A stretch of 64,000 nucleotides of DNA from Arcticibacter sp045629565 (GTDB lineage Bacteria; Bacteroidota; Bacteroidia; Sphingobacteriales; Sphingobacteriaceae): NCBI RefSeq assembly GCF_045629565.1, contig NZ_JAZQRL010000069.1:22836-86835 (forward strand), in the 5' to 3' direction. Below are positions 1 through 9,529 of this stretch, in pieces (position 1 is the first letter of the stretch; each line of letters starts with the position of its first letter). The position numbers and the translations under genes were made by a program. Below the pieces are notes generated by a model that was given only the letters and a program-made list of their open reading frames with translations, did no database searches and was not told the DNA's origin.

Positions 1-1806
1 AACATAGATAAGGCTTCTGCGGAGATCAGCCGGCTGAATAAGAAGATCAATTTTTATTCTGTACTTCGGGTATGCACGCTTATACTAGGAGGATTCCTTA
101 TCTATAACGCGGTTAAGGCAGAAGCTGTTTGGTTCCTTTACTTGTCGCTGCTTCTGGTCATCGTCATCTTTGCATGGTTAGTGAGCAAACAGAGCAATTT
201 CAACGCATTAAAGGATTTCAATCGGGCACTCCTGCAAGTAAATGAAAATGAACTCGAAAGTGTCAGGAACAGGACGAATATCTATGACGATGGTACCGAA
301 TGGACAGACGACCACCATAACTACACTTCCGATCTTGATATTTTTGGTAAACAGAGTCTTTATCACCTGATCAACCGTTGCGCTACGACATTTGGCCGAA
401 CCCAAATGGCTGCCTGGCTAAAGAATGCATCTCCAAACGCTGCCATCCTCCAACGCCAAAGCGCCTCTCTTGAGATAGCCGGGAAGAGGGCCTGGAAAGT
501 TCAGTTCCAGGCTGCCCTCCTGTTCGCTAAATCCTCATCAGGCCAAACTGAGGTTTCAGGGCTGTTCAGGTATCTTAAAACGGGTAAGGAATCCATACAG
601 CCCTGGGTGAAGTCCTTTCTAAAGCTAGGACCCTGGGTATTCTATGGATCGGCCGTAGCAGCTTATTTTTATCCCCCTTTTTTGCTGCTTATGTTTGCAG
701 CCGGGCTTGCTAACATCATTCTGGTCATCGCATTTAATGAGCGGGTAAACAGAGCGGAAAGAATGATGGGAAGAGTCGGGGAGACACTTTCACACTATTC
801 ACGGGCCTTCCGTATGGTCGAGGCCGAAGATTGGAATTCTCCTCTCTGTAAGGAGCTTGCCGGCAAGTTTACGCTGCCCGAAACAAGTACGACGCTTTCA
901 GCCCAGATACAGCATCTTTCCGAAATCATGAGTAAGCTTGATTATCGACTGAACATGTTTGTGGGTACGATCCTTAATATTAGTTTCGCCTGGGATGTGA
1001 GGCAATATGCGGCTATTTTGGAATGGAAAGAGGTCAATAAGGATTACATTGAGGATGCCTTTCAAAGCGTGGGTTTTTTTGAGTGCCTGCAGAGCATTGC
1101 TGGCCTGCACATTAATTATCCGTCATGGAGCATGCCGGTTATCCGTGCAGGATCCCGTTACACTTTGCGGGCGACAGAGATAGGTCACCCGTTGATCCAT
1201 GAAGATGTGAGGGTAAATAATGATTTTGATTTATCGGATGACCTTAAAATTGATATCATTACAGGCTCCAATATGGCCGGGAAAAGCACTTTTTTAAGAA
1301 CTCTTGGTATAAACACTGTTCTTGCTCTCTGTGGTGCCCCCGTTTGTGCCAAAAGCATGGAACTGAGTAACATGAAGATATTTTCGTATATGAGGATCAA
1401 AGATTCCCTGAACGAAAATATCTCAACGTTTAAAGCAGAGTTAAACCGCCTGCAATTCCTGTTAGACGTTCTCCAGGAGGATGGAAAAGTTTATTTTCTG
1501 ATTGATGAGATGCTCAGGGGAACGAACTCGGTGGATAAATACCTGGGTTCTAAGGCTATTATTGAAAGGCTTATCGCTCAGCGATCCGTAGGGATAGTAG
1601 CAACGCATGATCTGCAGATCGCTGAGCTTGAAAAGGAGTATCCGGACTATATCCGGAATTTTTATTTCGATATACGCGTTCAGGGAGAGGAGATGACCTT
1701 TGATTACAAGCTGAAAAACGGGGCGTGTAAGACCTTCAATGCCTCCCTGCTATTGAAGAAATTGGGCATCGAAGTGAACAAAGAAAAAGAACCCTACAAT
1801 CGGTAG
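1..1806 (+). CDS. MutS-family ATPase, N-terminally truncated by window edge
   Basis: The reading frame is open from base 1, so the start lies outside the window; 601 codons are visible. Two hydrophobic segments lie near the beginning (about codons 20-60), followed by a further hydrophobic pair around codons 215-245, so the protein looks membrane-attached. The C-terminal third is a MutS domain V ATPase: Walker A TGSNMAGKST (near codon 421), then a Walker B/D-loop region with LIDEMLRGTN and a final ATHD motif. This matches the short MutS-like proteins (about 600 aa) common in Bacteroidota, which lack the mismatch-recognition domain I of true MutS. A role in DNA structure recognition is inferred only from the ATPase. 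It converges on fmt and overlaps its end by 13 bp. Confidence 0.85.
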   Translation, partial: NIDKASAEISRLNKKINFYSVLRVCTLILGGFLIYNAVKAEAVWFLYLSLLLVIVIFAWLVSKQSNFNALKDFNRALLQVNENELESVRNRTNIYDDGTEWTDDHHNYTSDLDIFGKQSLYHLINRCATTFGRTQMAAWLKNASPNAAILQRQSASLEIAGKRAWKVQFQAALLFAKSSSGQTEVSGLFRYLKTGKESIQPWVKSFLKLGPWVFYGSAVAAYFYPPFLLLMFAAGLANIILVIAFNERVNRAERMMGRVGETLSHYSRAFRMVEAEDWNSPLCKELAGKFTLPETSTTLSAQIQHLSEIMSKLDYRLNMFVGTILNISFAWDVRQYAAILEWKEVNKDYIEDAFQSVGFFECLQSIAGLHINYPSWSMPVIRAGSRYTLRATEIGHPLIHEDVRVNNDFDLSDDLKIDIITGSNMAGKSTFLRTLGINTVLALCGAPVCAKSMELSNMKIFSYMRIKDSLNENISTFKAELNRLQFLLDVLQEDGKVYFLIDEMLRGTNSVDKYLGSKAIIERLIAQRSVGIVATHDLQIAELEKEYPDYIRNFYFDIRVQGEEMTFDYKLKNGACKTFNASLLLKKLGIEVNKEKEPYNR

Positions 1807-2723
1807 CCCCGCAAGAATTCAGCGATACTGTTCCGCTTTTTGCCCTCCAGTTGAATAGTTTCCAAAAAGATATATCCGTCCGGACAGGCGAACTTCAAAA
1901 ATGACTTGCCATCACTTAAGTACTCGCCAACTTCCACTTCAGGCTTCACATGCTCATATCTGGCCGAATAAACTTTCAGTGTTTTACCGTCCAAATGGGT
2001 AAATGCAGCAGGGTAAGGGCTTAGTCCTCTGATATGATTATACACATCGCTCACGGGCTTGCTCCAGTCGATAAGGCAGGTTTCCTTAAAAATCTTTGGG
2101 GCATGCCTTGTGTCCAGAGGATTACCCTCTTCGTTTAAAATCTCGTCCTGAGGGCTCTCCTGATAGTTATTGTTTTCAATTGCGGTGACTGTTTTTACCA
2201 CGAGCTCTGCGCCTGCTAGCATTAGCTTATCATGCACGTCACCCGCCGTTTCATTTTCTCCAATAGTCACTTTTTCAGCAAACAAAATATTCCCGGTATC
2301 AATCTCATGCTGAAGGAAGAACGTGGTAACTCCTGTTTCCTTTTCACCGTTGATAATGGCCCAATTTATCGGTGCCGCGCCTCTATATTGTGGAAGGAGG
2401 GAGCCGTGGAGGTTAATTGTTCCTTTCGGCGGCATATTCCACACCACTTCAGGAAGCATCCGAAATGCTACCACTACCTGAAGGTCCGCGTTAAATGCGC
2501 TCAGTTCCTGTAGAAAAGCTTCGTCCTTCAGCTTTACCGGCTGAAGGACCGGTAAATGATGTTCTACAGCATATTGCTTTACGGCGGACTGCTGTAGTTT
2601 CTGTCCACGGCCTGCAGGCTTGTCGGGAGCCGTTACTACCGCTACCACGTTTTTCCCGTTTCTGATCAGTGCGTCCAGCGATGCTACAGCAAAGTCTGGC
2701 GTCCCCATAAATATTATTCTCAT
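1794..2723 (-). CDS. fmt: Methionyl-tRNA formyltransferase
   Basis: A 309-aa protein of normal Fmt length that transfers a formyl group from 10-formyl-THF to initiator Met-tRNA in the cytoplasm. The N-terminal formyltransferase domain starts with the typical IIFMGTPDFAVASLDAL and carries the family signature LHGSLLPQYRGAAPINWAI (about residues 105-123), which contains the catalytic His. The C-terminal OB-like domain follows from about residue 205. The ATG start directly precedes the conserved first strand. It lies 2 bp downstream of the NamZ-like gene on the same strand, so the two are probably co-transcribed. Its end overlaps the convergent MutS-like gene by 13 bp. Confidence 0.96.
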   Translation of the reverse strand: MRIIFMGTPDFAVASLDALIRNGKNVVAVVTAPDKPAGRGQKLQQSAVKQYAVEHHLPVLQPVKLKDEAFLQELSAFNADLQVVVAFRMLPEVVWNMPPKGTINLHGSLLPQYRGAAPINWAIINGEKETGVTTFFLQHEIDTGNILFAEKVTIGENETAGDVHDKLMLAGAELVVKTVTAIENNNYQESPQDEILNEEGNPLDTRHAPKIFKETCLIDWSKPVSDVYNHIRGLSPYPAAFTHLDGKTLKVYSARYEHVKPEVEVGEYLSDGKSFLKFACPDGYIFLETIQLEGKKRNSIAEFLRGYRL

Positions 2724-2725
2724 AG

Positions 2726-4006
2726 CTAGGGATACAACAAGTATTTCTTTCTCATTTCTTTATATGCCGCGAGCTGGGGTTCCCAGCTGGCGCGTATTTC
2801 CTGTTCGCTCATGCCCGAAGCAATCTGCTTCTGCAGTTTGTCATTGCCAGCAAGTCTGTTGAAGTTGTTGATCTGCTTGCTCTGTTTGAAGTCAAAAAAC
2901 TTATCCTTTTGCGGATACGCATTATACATGTCAATCAGCCAGCTTAAGTTCAGCTGCCCTGTCTTTTTGAATACCGAAGTATCATATTTGCGCAAATCAA
3001 GTCCATAGCATAGTTGGTTCTGATGCAATGGCGTCTCGCTCATGCCTTTTATGCTTACGGGGGTGAAGGTAAAATCGTACTTTCCTTTTAAAGCAGGACT
3101 TCCAAGCACCTGGAAAGGCATGTGGGTTCCACGTCCCTGACTAATAATCGTTCCCTCAAACAAGCACAACGATGGATAAAGCAGGATAGACTGCTGTGTA
3201 TTCAAGTTAGGCGAGGGCTTAACCGGAAGGGTATAATCCATATCATGGGTGTATCCTTTAAGTTTGACAATTTTCAGATCGCATCTAACCTTTTCTTTCA
3301 GCCATTTTTCACCGTTCACCATGGTGGCATATTCACCTATCGTCATGCCGTGCAAAATAGGGATAGGATGCATTCCTATGAACGATTTGAACTTCTCTTC
3401 CAGTACTGGCCCATCAACATAAAAGCCATTAGGATTGGGTCTGTCCAGAACGATAAGCTTAATCTTGCTCTCTGCACATGCTTCCATGATGTAATGTAAG
3501 GTGGAGATGTAGGTATAAAAGCGCACACCAACATCCTGAATATCGAACACCATAATGTCTATTCCCTTCAGGTCCTCAACGGTAGGTTTATAATGGCTTC
3601 CGTACAAGGAAATTACTGGAAGTCCCGTCTTCGCATCGATGTTACTGTTGACTTTGGCCCCAGCACTGGCCTCGCCCCTGAAGCCGTGTTCAGGCCCGAA
3701 GACCTTCACAATGTTGATTCCCAAAGATCTCAGACTATCTACACTATGCGTGTTGCCGATTATGGAGGTAGGGTTCACAACCATCCCCACCTTCATATCT
3801 TTCAGGTCAGTCAGATATTCTGATGTCTGGTCTGCACCAGTTTGCAGCTCGTTTCCCGGGCTTGAATCTATCAGCCCGCTGTTTATCCCGGAGGCGGCTT
3901 TATCAGCATGTTGAGCGCTGCCTGAGTGTCCGGGGTTACCGCAGGATACGACAGACTGGCTTAGTAGAATTCCTGTAAGTAGGAGGGGTATGATGGGTTT
4001 TATCAT
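2726..4006 (-). CDS. DUF1343 / NamZ-like lipoprotein (exo-beta-N-acetylmuramidase family)
   Basis: A 426-aa protein from the ATG at 4006; the frame extends 8 codons further, but this ATG directly precedes a hydrophobic signal sequence ending in a lipobox VVSC (Cys22), so an envelope lipoprotein is predicted. After a low-complexity linker the DUF1343 fold begins (VGMVVNPTSIIG, then FGPEHGFRGEASAG, DVGVRFYTYIS, and LDRPNP). Members of this family related to B. subtilis NamZ/YbbC release MurNAc from peptidoglycan fragments, so a cell-wall recycling role is likely. The substrate here is inferred from the family. It is followed 2 bp later by fmt. Confidence 0.85.
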   Translation of the reverse strand: MIKPIIPLLLTGILLSQSVVSCGNPGHSGSAQHADKAASGINSGLIDSSPGNELQTGADQTSEYLTDLKDMKVGMVVNPTSIIGNTHSVDSLRSLGINIVKVFGPEHGFRGEASAGAKVNSNIDAKTGLPVISLYGSHYKPTVEDLKGIDIMVFDIQDVGVRFYTYISTLHYIMEACAESKIKLIVLDRPNPNGFYVDGPVLEEKFKSFIGMHPIPILHGMTIGEYATMVNGEKWLKEKVRCDLKIVKLKGYTHDMDYTLPVKPSPNLNTQQSILLYPSLCLFEGTIISQGRGTHMPFQVLGSPALKGKYDFTFTPVSIKGMSETPLHQNQLCYGLDLRKYDTSVFKKTGQLNLSWLIDMYNAYPQKDKFFDFKQSKQINNFNRLAGNDKLQKQIASGMSEQEIRASWEPQLAAYKEMRKKYLLYP

Positions 4007-4084
4007 GTGTGTAAAGATATATCTCCGCATTTGTCAAGGCAGAAAAATGTGCATCTTTGCTAAATTACAAAAAAACTTTATAGC

Positions 4085-5305
4085 GTGACTTTCGCCTCTT
4101 TCATTGCAAATAGAATAACTTTCAGATCAAAGCGTACTTTTTCCAGGCTCAGTGTACGGATCGCTATTGTGGGGATCATGCTCGGTCTTGCCGTGATGAT
4201 CCTGTCTGTTGCCGTTGTTAAAGGCTTCAAGTCTGAGATACGCGAGAAAGTACGCGGTTTCTCAGGCGACATCATCGTCATGAAATATGATTTAAACGCA
4301 TCTAACGAGGCGTCGCCCTTCAGTATTCATCCCGATACTCTTACACGGCTCTCAAAGCTTCCAAACATCTCACATATTTATCCTTACGCCGTAAAACAAG
4401 GGATAATTAATGCCAATGACGAGATGGAGGGTGTGATGCTCAAAGGAGTAGACAAGAGCTTTAACTGGAGCTATTTCAAAAACGTACTTGTCTCCGGAGA
4501 TGTCATTGACTTTACCGACAGTGTTAAAGCCAAAAGACAAATTGTAATATCTAAAGTGATAGCAGATCGGATGCGTCTAAAAGTAGGTGATGACTTTCTG
4601 ATGTATTTTGTGCAGGAGCCCCTTAGAAGAAGGAAGTTTGATATCGTGGGGATATACGATCTCGGAATCGAGGAGGTAGATAAAGCCTATGTCATTGGAG
4701 ATCTGTCTGTGGTACAACGCCTGAACAACTGGGCGCCGAACACGGTTGGAGGCTATGAAATAAGGGTCAATCATTTCGACGCCGTCAATCATTCCGCCCT
4801 AAACGTCAACGATAATATCAGTATGGGTCTGCGCGCCTATTCTATCACGGAGTACTACCAAACCATCTTTCAGTGGCTTTCCCTCCTGGATGTCAATACA
4901 GAAGTCATCCTGATTCTGATGCTTGCGGTAGCGATCATCAACATGATCTCCGCGCTGCTCATCATCATATTGGAAAGAACAAACATGATCGGTATACTGA
5001 AGGCCCTTGGCGCGACGAATTGGAGCATCCAGAAGATTTTCCTTCAAAATGCCGCATATCTGATCGGTTTTGGTCTGTTACTCGGAAACGTGTTGGGAAT
5101 AGGTCTTGGCCTGTTTCAAGCACATACGCACTTCTTTAAGCTTGATCAGGCATCTTATTATATGTCTTTTGTGCCCGTAGAACTGGAAGCTACCGATATA
5201 CTTTTACTGAATGCCGGAACACTCGTCATCTGTCTGCTGGTACTGATTATTCCTTCAACATTGGTAAGCAGGATCTCCCCGGTGAAAGCCATCACGTTCA
5301 AATAA
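4085..5305 (+). CDS. ABC transporter permease, LolC/LolE (FtsX) type
   Basis: A 406-aa inner-membrane protein with the FtsX/MacB permease layout: one TM near residues 22-45, a large extracytoplasmic domain (about 50-260), then three TM helices (about 270-297, 317-340, 370-395). The family motif for lipoprotein release permeases, TNMIGILKALGATNWSIQKIF, is present in the loop between TM2 and TM3 (about residues 298-318). A LolC/E role in moving lipoproteins to the outer membrane is the best guess, but no LolD ATPase is adjacent. The start is GTG at 4085; a near-consensus -7 box (CATCTTTG, 4052-4059) lies upstream. It converges on the next gene with 1 bp between stop codons. Confidence 0.85.
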   Translation: MTFASFIANRITFRSKRTFSRLSVRIAIVGIMLGLAVMILSVAVVKGFKSEIREKVRGFSGDIIVMKYDLNASNEASPFSIHPDTLTRLSKLPNISHIYPYAVKQGIINANDEMEGVMLKGVDKSFNWSYFKNVLVSGDVIDFTDSVKAKRQIVISKVIADRMRLKVGDDFLMYFVQEPLRRRKFDIVGIYDLGIEEVDKAYVIGDLSVVQRLNNWAPNTVGGYEIRVNHFDAVNHSALNVNDNISMGLRAYSITEYYQTIFQWLSLLDVNTEVILILMLAVAIINMISALLIIILERTNMIGILKALGATNWSIQKIFLQNAAYLIGFGLLLGNVLGIGLGLFQAHTHFFKLDQASYYMSFVPVELEATDILLLNAGTLVICLLVLIIPSTLVSRISPVKAITFK

Positions 5306-5306
5306 C

Positions 5307-6626
5307 TTATCTGGAATTAAAGTTCCATTTCAGATTAAGCCCCGCAGAGCTGAAACGGATATCCTGTGAACCAAGTCCTCCAAGTGGGTATTTTAAGAAG
5401 GGCTCCAGGGATAATTTGCTTTGTTTCCCAACCGAATATCCGTAACCAACAGATAAGTTCAGCATCCTGGCAAAGTCGAAGCTGCTGGTGCTGGTAATCG
5501 TCTTTTCGTTCGGGAATGACTCCACAGAACTGTCATGAATAGAATTGTATCCATAATCATAAGTATATGTTTCGTCAAAGAAGAAGTTCGAACTCAGTCC
5601 GGCTACCACATACAACTCGTCTTTCTTCTCGAAGAACGTATATTTCAGGTTAACCGGAACATCAAGGCCCATTAAAGAAGCATCATAACCATGAATGGAG
5701 TAATTGATAGCAGAAGTTTTCGCATCAGGACCAGCAACCATGAGATTCTGGCTCGTAGACATGGTTGAGCTTAAGAAAGATGCTGCTGCTTGTTCAGGAA
5801 TGCGCGAATCGTAGCGAAGCGAATTCTGAGCTATAGAAACGCCTGTTGTCAGCTTCAGCTTCGACGTCAGATCCAGTTCAGAACTGATGCCGACACCGGT
5901 ATTTACCCGTGACTTGCTACCCGCTGCATACGATACGTGACTACCCGCATACAGGCTAAACGATAGCTTGGAGTCCTTGCTTTTTTCCTGACCCCTAGGG
6001 CCATCGTCCGCCAGGAGTTCACGCTTAGCCTGCTGCAGCTGATCGTAGTTTTCAAGAACAGCCGCTGGCTGTGACCTCCTGGCTTCGCTCGTTATAGTGG
6101 ACGCCGGTTCCTGCTTTTGTTCTTTGGTATCTGTAGAAGCGATCATGGCGGACTGCTCCAAAACCGTTGCAGGTAAGGTGTCTTTTGCAGCAGAAACAGC
6201 CACTGATAAAGTGACAGCTTGTTCCTCAGCCGGTAGGTTTAGCTCAATGTGTCTTTCGTTCGCCCTTGTAGCATAAAGCGTTCTTTCACTTCCGCTTTCA
6301 GTCTCCACAGTTGTGATATCAGTCAATGCGGGGGCTTCGTTCCCCGGTTCAGGAAGGCCTTTGTGCTGAGGTGAAGGTGCCACCTGAGGTTTTTCATGAG
6401 AAGCAAGCTCGGTTTTATCATCTTTCGGATAAAAAAGCCACACACCAGCAATTAACAATAAAATTGCCGCCGCTGATCCAAGCCAGTAAGTGACCGCAGA
6501 GCGGCGCTTAGCAGGCTGATACTTCAGACGCAGTTGTTCCCATCCCTGATCAGCCGAGTCATCCTCATACTCATCGAAGACCTGAACAATACGTTCAGCA
6601 AACTTTTTGTCGAAATTATCTTGCAT
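5307..6626 (-). CDS. Sigma-factor-linked membrane protein with TM helix and C-terminal beta-barrel-like domain
   Basis: A 439-aa protein with an unusual layout: a cytoplasmic N-terminus of about 43 residues, a single TM helix (about 44-66), a Ser/Thr/Gln/Glu-rich linker to about residue 210, and a C-terminal half of alternating amphipathic strands (LSFSLYAGSHVSYAAG onward) typical of outer-membrane beta-barrel (PorT-like) domains, ending in WNFNSR. It starts 11 bp inside the end of the upstream ECF sigma gene, the place usually held by an anti-sigma factor. I infer an anti-sigma-like or stress-sensing role. No known anti-sigma zinc-finger motif is visible. Confidence 0.7.
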   Translation of the reverse strand: MQDNFDKKFAERIVQVFDEYEDDSADQGWEQLRLKYQPAKRRSAVTYWLGSAAAILLLIAGVWLFYPKDDKTELASHEKPQVAPSPQHKGLPEPGNEAPALTDITTVETESGSERTLYATRANERHIELNLPAEEQAVTLSVAVSAAKDTLPATVLEQSAMIASTDTKEQKQEPASTITSEARRSQPAAVLENYDQLQQAKRELLADDGPRGQEKSKDSKLSFSLYAGSHVSYAAGSKSRVNTGVGISSELDLTSKLKLTTGVSIAQNSLRYDSRIPEQAAASFLSSTMSTSQNLMVAGPDAKTSAINYSIHGYDASLMGLDVPVNLKYTFFEKKDELYVVAGLSSNFFFDETYTYDYGYNSIHDSSVESFPNEKTITSTSSFDFARMLNLSVGYGYSVGKQSKLSLEPFLKYPLGGLGSQDIRFSSAGLNLKWNFNSR

Positions 6627-7173
6627 AGCTGCCCTCCTGATGATTCCAGTGCTTTCTTAATTTGTCTTTTGCCCGGCTTAAGTAAACGCGGGAGGAGCTG
6701 ACCGGTATAGATAACATATTGCCTATCTCGTCATGACTATAACCGTCGATTTCATAGAGGTTGAATACCGTCTTTTGGATCTCCGGAAGGTAGTTGAGTA
6801 GTTTAAGTATATCTTTTGCATTTATATTCTCCACGGCTTCCGGTGCTTTTCCAATATAAATAGCTTCATCAATGTCTTCCTGATTCATATGCTTCAGGTT
6901 TCGTCTTCTGTGATCAATAGACGTATTCACAACAATTCTTCGAAGCCAGGCCTTAAAAGGCTGGTTTTCATCATAAAAATTTATCGCCTTGAAAACCTTA
7001 ATAAAAGAATCGTTCACCACTTCCAATACGTCATCCTTGTTTTGTAAATACCTCATCCCAACGCCCATCGCATACCCATAGAAATGCTTGTAAAGTTTTT
7101 CCTGAAACTTTATCGCTCCCGACTTGCAACCTGAAATCAACTCGGTTTCAGAAAAACTCTGGGGTTTATGCAT
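6616..7173 (-). CDS. RNA polymerase ECF-type sigma-70 factor
   Basis: A 185-aa ECF sigma factor. Region 2 is visible as YAMGVGMRYLQNKDDVLEVV with NDSFIKVFKAI and AWLRRIVVNTSID, and region 4 as LPEIQKTVFNLYEIDGYSHDEI with SSRVYLSRAK forming the helix-turn-helix. I prefer the ATG at 7173; the frame continues to a TTG at 7197. The downstream gene overlaps by 11 bp, indicating translational coupling with its TM/barrel partner, which probably controls it. No specific regulon can be read from the sequence. Confidence 0.92.
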   Translation of the reverse strand: MHKPQSFSETELISGCKSGAIKFQEKLYKHFYGYAMGVGMRYLQNKDDVLEVVNDSFIKVFKAINFYDENQPFKAWLRRIVVNTSIDHRRRNLKHMNQEDIDEAIYIGKAPEAVENINAKDILKLLNYLPEIQKTVFNLYEIDGYSHDEIGNMLSIPVSSSRVYLSRAKDKLRKHWNHQEGSYAR

Positions 7174-7289
7174 GGACTTGGAATCGTTTCTAATCAATGC
7201 TCAGTTACTTTTTTGACTTAAAACGATCTGCTATCATAATGTTATAAATACGCAGATCCGGATAGTTTCGCTACAATGAAATATAAGTT

Positions 7290-8096
7290 TTAAATCGTTT
7301 TCGCTTCATTCCAGAATATATCCATTTCTGCCAGCGTCATATCTTGCAGAGCCTTGCCATTTTCGGCAGCTTTAGACTCCAGATACTGAAAACGCTTAAT
7401 AAATTTCTTGTTGGTCTTTTCAAGGGCGTTTTCTGGATTGATCTTAATAAAGCGGGCGTAATTGATCAGCGAGAAAAGTAGGTCTCCAAACTCAGCTTCG
7501 GCCTTTTCAATATCTACAGGAACTCCTGAAACCGTATTGAACTCCTCTTTAAACTCCTGCATTTCTTCCTCCACCTTCTCCCATACCTGCGATTTATCTT
7601 CCCAGTCAAAGCCTACGCCCCTGGCTTTCTCCTGTATTCTGGAAGCCTTCACCAATGCCGGCAGGGAAGGGGGTACACCGCCCAAAACCGATTTATTGCC
7701 TTCCTTCAGTTTAATCTTTTCCCAGTTCTGTTTAACATCTTCCTCATTCTGAACCACGGTGTCACCGTAAATATGCGGATGCCTGATGATGAGCTTCTCG
7801 CAAATGCCGTTCAGCACATCCACTATATCAAACTGGCCTTTTTCCGAAGCAATTCTCGTATAAAAAACCAGGTGTAGCATAATGTCGCCTATTTCCTTCT
7901 TGATCTCTTCCGTGTCTGCCTCGAGGATAGCGTCAGAAAGCTCGTATGTTTCCTCTATCGTCAGATGTCTCAAGCTTTCCATGGTCTGTTTTTTATCCCA
8001 TGGACACTGCTCTCTAAGTGTATTCATCACGGTTAAGAGTCTTTCGAATGCAGAAGCAGGTGTACTACCGGCCGAGGGAATAATATTTTGAGACAT
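7290..8096 (-). CDS. mazG: Nucleoside triphosphate pyrophosphohydrolase MazG
   Basis: A 268-aa protein with the tandem MazG architecture. The first domain holds LREQCPWDKKQTMESLRHL and the metal-binding EETYEL motif followed by EIGDIMLHLVFY; the second domain is marked by the linker KARGVGFDW and by EEMQEFKEE and EFGDLLFSLINYAR. It hydrolyses NTPs/dNTPs to NMP and PPi, a nucleotide pool-cleaning role. The frame extends upstream to 8183, but the ATG at 8096 fits homologue length. A TAttTTTG -7 box lies at 8113-8120 on the same strand, giving a leader of only about 13 nt. Confidence 0.95.
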   Translation of the reverse strand: MSQNIIPSAGSTPASAFERLLTVMNTLREQCPWDKKQTMESLRHLTIEETYELSDAILEADTEEIKKEIGDIMLHLVFYTRIASEKGQFDIVDVLNGICEKLIIRHPHIYGDTVVQNEEDVKQNWEKIKLKEGNKSVLGGVPPSLPALVKASRIQEKARGVGFDWEDKSQVWEKVEEEMQEFKEEFNTVSGVPVDIEKAEAEFGDLLFSLINYARFIKINPENALEKTNKKFIKRFQYLESKAAENGKALQDMTLAEMDIFWNEAKTI

Positions 8097-8112
8097 ACAG
8101 ATATATTTTGAA

Positions 8113-8120
8113 CAAAAATA
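8113..8120 (-). promoter_or_regulatory. Promoter -7 element of mazG
   Basis: On the minus strand the sequence is TATTTTTG, an exact match to the Bacteroidota TAnnTTTG box, about 17 bp before the mazG ATG. No clear TTG -33 element is seen at the right distance, so this is a moderate call. Confidence 0.4.
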
Positions 8121-8165
8121 GAGAAATTCCAAGAGCATAGGAAGGCGTAAAACAGGCCTTAAAAC

Positions 8166-8204
8166 AGTAACGGCTGCCAGCATCTTGTGCTGGCAGCCGT
8201 TACT
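8166..8204 (-). terminator. Strong hairpin downstream of the C1 peptidase gene
   Basis: A perfect inverted repeat with 17-bp arms (agtaacggctgccagca and its complement) and a 5-base loop. It lies 19 bp past the stop of the minus-strand peptidase gene and before mazG, so it most likely terminates the peptidase transcript. The T-tract after it on the minus strand is short (TTTT interrupted). Confidence 0.7.
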
Positions 8205-8222
8205 GCTTATATTTACCTGTTG

Positions 8223-9410
8223 CTAAACGCCCAATTTCTTTCTTACATCAGAAGAAATAGCCTTTTTGTTCAGAAGAAGGGTAGTCGTCTTCAGTTTAAC
8301 AAAGTTTTTAGTTACATACAAAAACCCTTTGTAATCATTTGATAATCCCCATGAATTTTTAACAATGTAATACTCTTTGCCATTCTGGTCTTTGGCGAGC
8401 CCAACGATATGCATGCCATGATCATCGGTCGTGCTGTAATTGTCGTATTCCAGCTGTCTTAAATCTTCCGTTATGTTCAACTCTGCCTTGGGTCCATTGA
8501 ACATTTCATTGATCTCGTCCTGGCTCATATCCTCATATTTCTTCTCCGGAATATAGGCAACCCCGTTCTTCCAGCTAAAGCCTTTCTCGCTCACGTCTGT
8601 CGCCCATGCCACTGTGTAGCCATTCTTTAACGCATTGTCGATAGTGCTTGTCAGTTCGTCCATCTTTACATTATACACCTGATCAAATGACCAGTTGTCG
8701 GGTACCAACAAGGTAAACTTTTTGTACAACGGATATTCTTTGAAGGATGAAAGCTCCACATAATCATCAGCATTTAAGCCTACCACTTCCTTAGCAAAGC
8801 TCTGTGGCGTATAGCTTTTACCTTCAAAGGTGAACGACTGAGGAACTTTTCCCAAATAAGCGTCAATAGCACCTGTGTAAGCCTCGAGCCAGTTTGGTGT
8901 TAATGTTCCGTTCGGGTTTTTAACCACTGCCTGAAGGATACTCTGCGAAACAGCGGCCATCTCAGCAAATTTATTCTTTGATGTGCCATAATGAAGGCCA
9001 GTATAAACACTCTGAGGCAAGGCACCATATTTACGGTACATATTAATCACGTCATGAAAAGCACCGCCATCGCCAAGGCTTACCGCACCCTGCATGCGAA
9101 CGTAATTTCTGCCTTTCTCGATGTAAGCACAGCGTGCAGGATAGATCTGAGAAAGCTCCACAGGTTTGCGGCCCTGTTTGATCATCTCTGATTCCAGGAA
9201 CGAATTGGTGGAATACGCCCAGCACGTTCCTGACGAGCCTTGATTCTTGATAGAGGTGGTCTCCAGGTTGATGACTTCAGTGAATTTAAAGCCTGCTTTG
9301 CTATTATTGCTCTGATTAGCGTCTAATGATTTAACAAGATTGTCTTGTGCAAAGGAAAAACTTGCTGCCGAAACGAATACAGCAGCTAAAATGGATGGTC
9401 TGAACTTCAT
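8223..9410 (-). CDS. Secreted C1-family cysteine peptidase (bleomycin hydrolase/aminopeptidase C-like)
   Basis: A 395-aa protein with a Sec signal peptide (residues 1-22, ending SFSFAQ). It contains the papain-fold catalytic residues in the PepC/bleomycin hydrolase context: QGSSGTCWAYS (Cys63), DDHGMHIVG (His near 335) and VKNSWG (Asn near 354). Cytoplasmic bleomycin hydrolases are about 450 aa without a signal; this shorter exported form is common in Bacteroidota and probably degrades peptides in the periplasm. A -7-like box TATTTTTG lies at 9487-9494 (minus), leaving a leader of about 70 nt. A strong hairpin follows the gene. Confidence 0.9.
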   Translation of the reverse strand: MKFRPSILAAVFVSAASFSFAQDNLVKSLDANQSNNSKAGFKFTEVINLETTSIKNQGSSGTCWAYSTNSFLESEMIKQGRKPVELSQIYPARCAYIEKGRNYVRMQGAVSLGDGGAFHDVINMYRKYGALPQSVYTGLHYGTSKNKFAEMAAVSQSILQAVVKNPNGTLTPNWLEAYTGAIDAYLGKVPQSFTFEGKSYTPQSFAKEVVGLNADDYVELSSFKEYPLYKKFTLLVPDNWSFDQVYNVKMDELTSTIDNALKNGYTVAWATDVSEKGFSWKNGVAYIPEKKYEDMSQDEINEMFNGPKAELNITEDLRQLEYDNYSTTDDHGMHIVGLAKDQNGKEYYIVKNSWGLSNDYKGFLYVTKNFVKLKTTTLLLNKKAISSDVRKKLGV

Positions 9411-9529
9411 TTTCTAGTTAATGATTACAATGCCCCTGCAAATGGGCGATGATCGTCTTTTGAAGGGGTGTTTCTTTTTGAATGGTCAAAAATACGAGCA
9501 ATTTGCCTAATTTAAAAACTCCGAAACCA

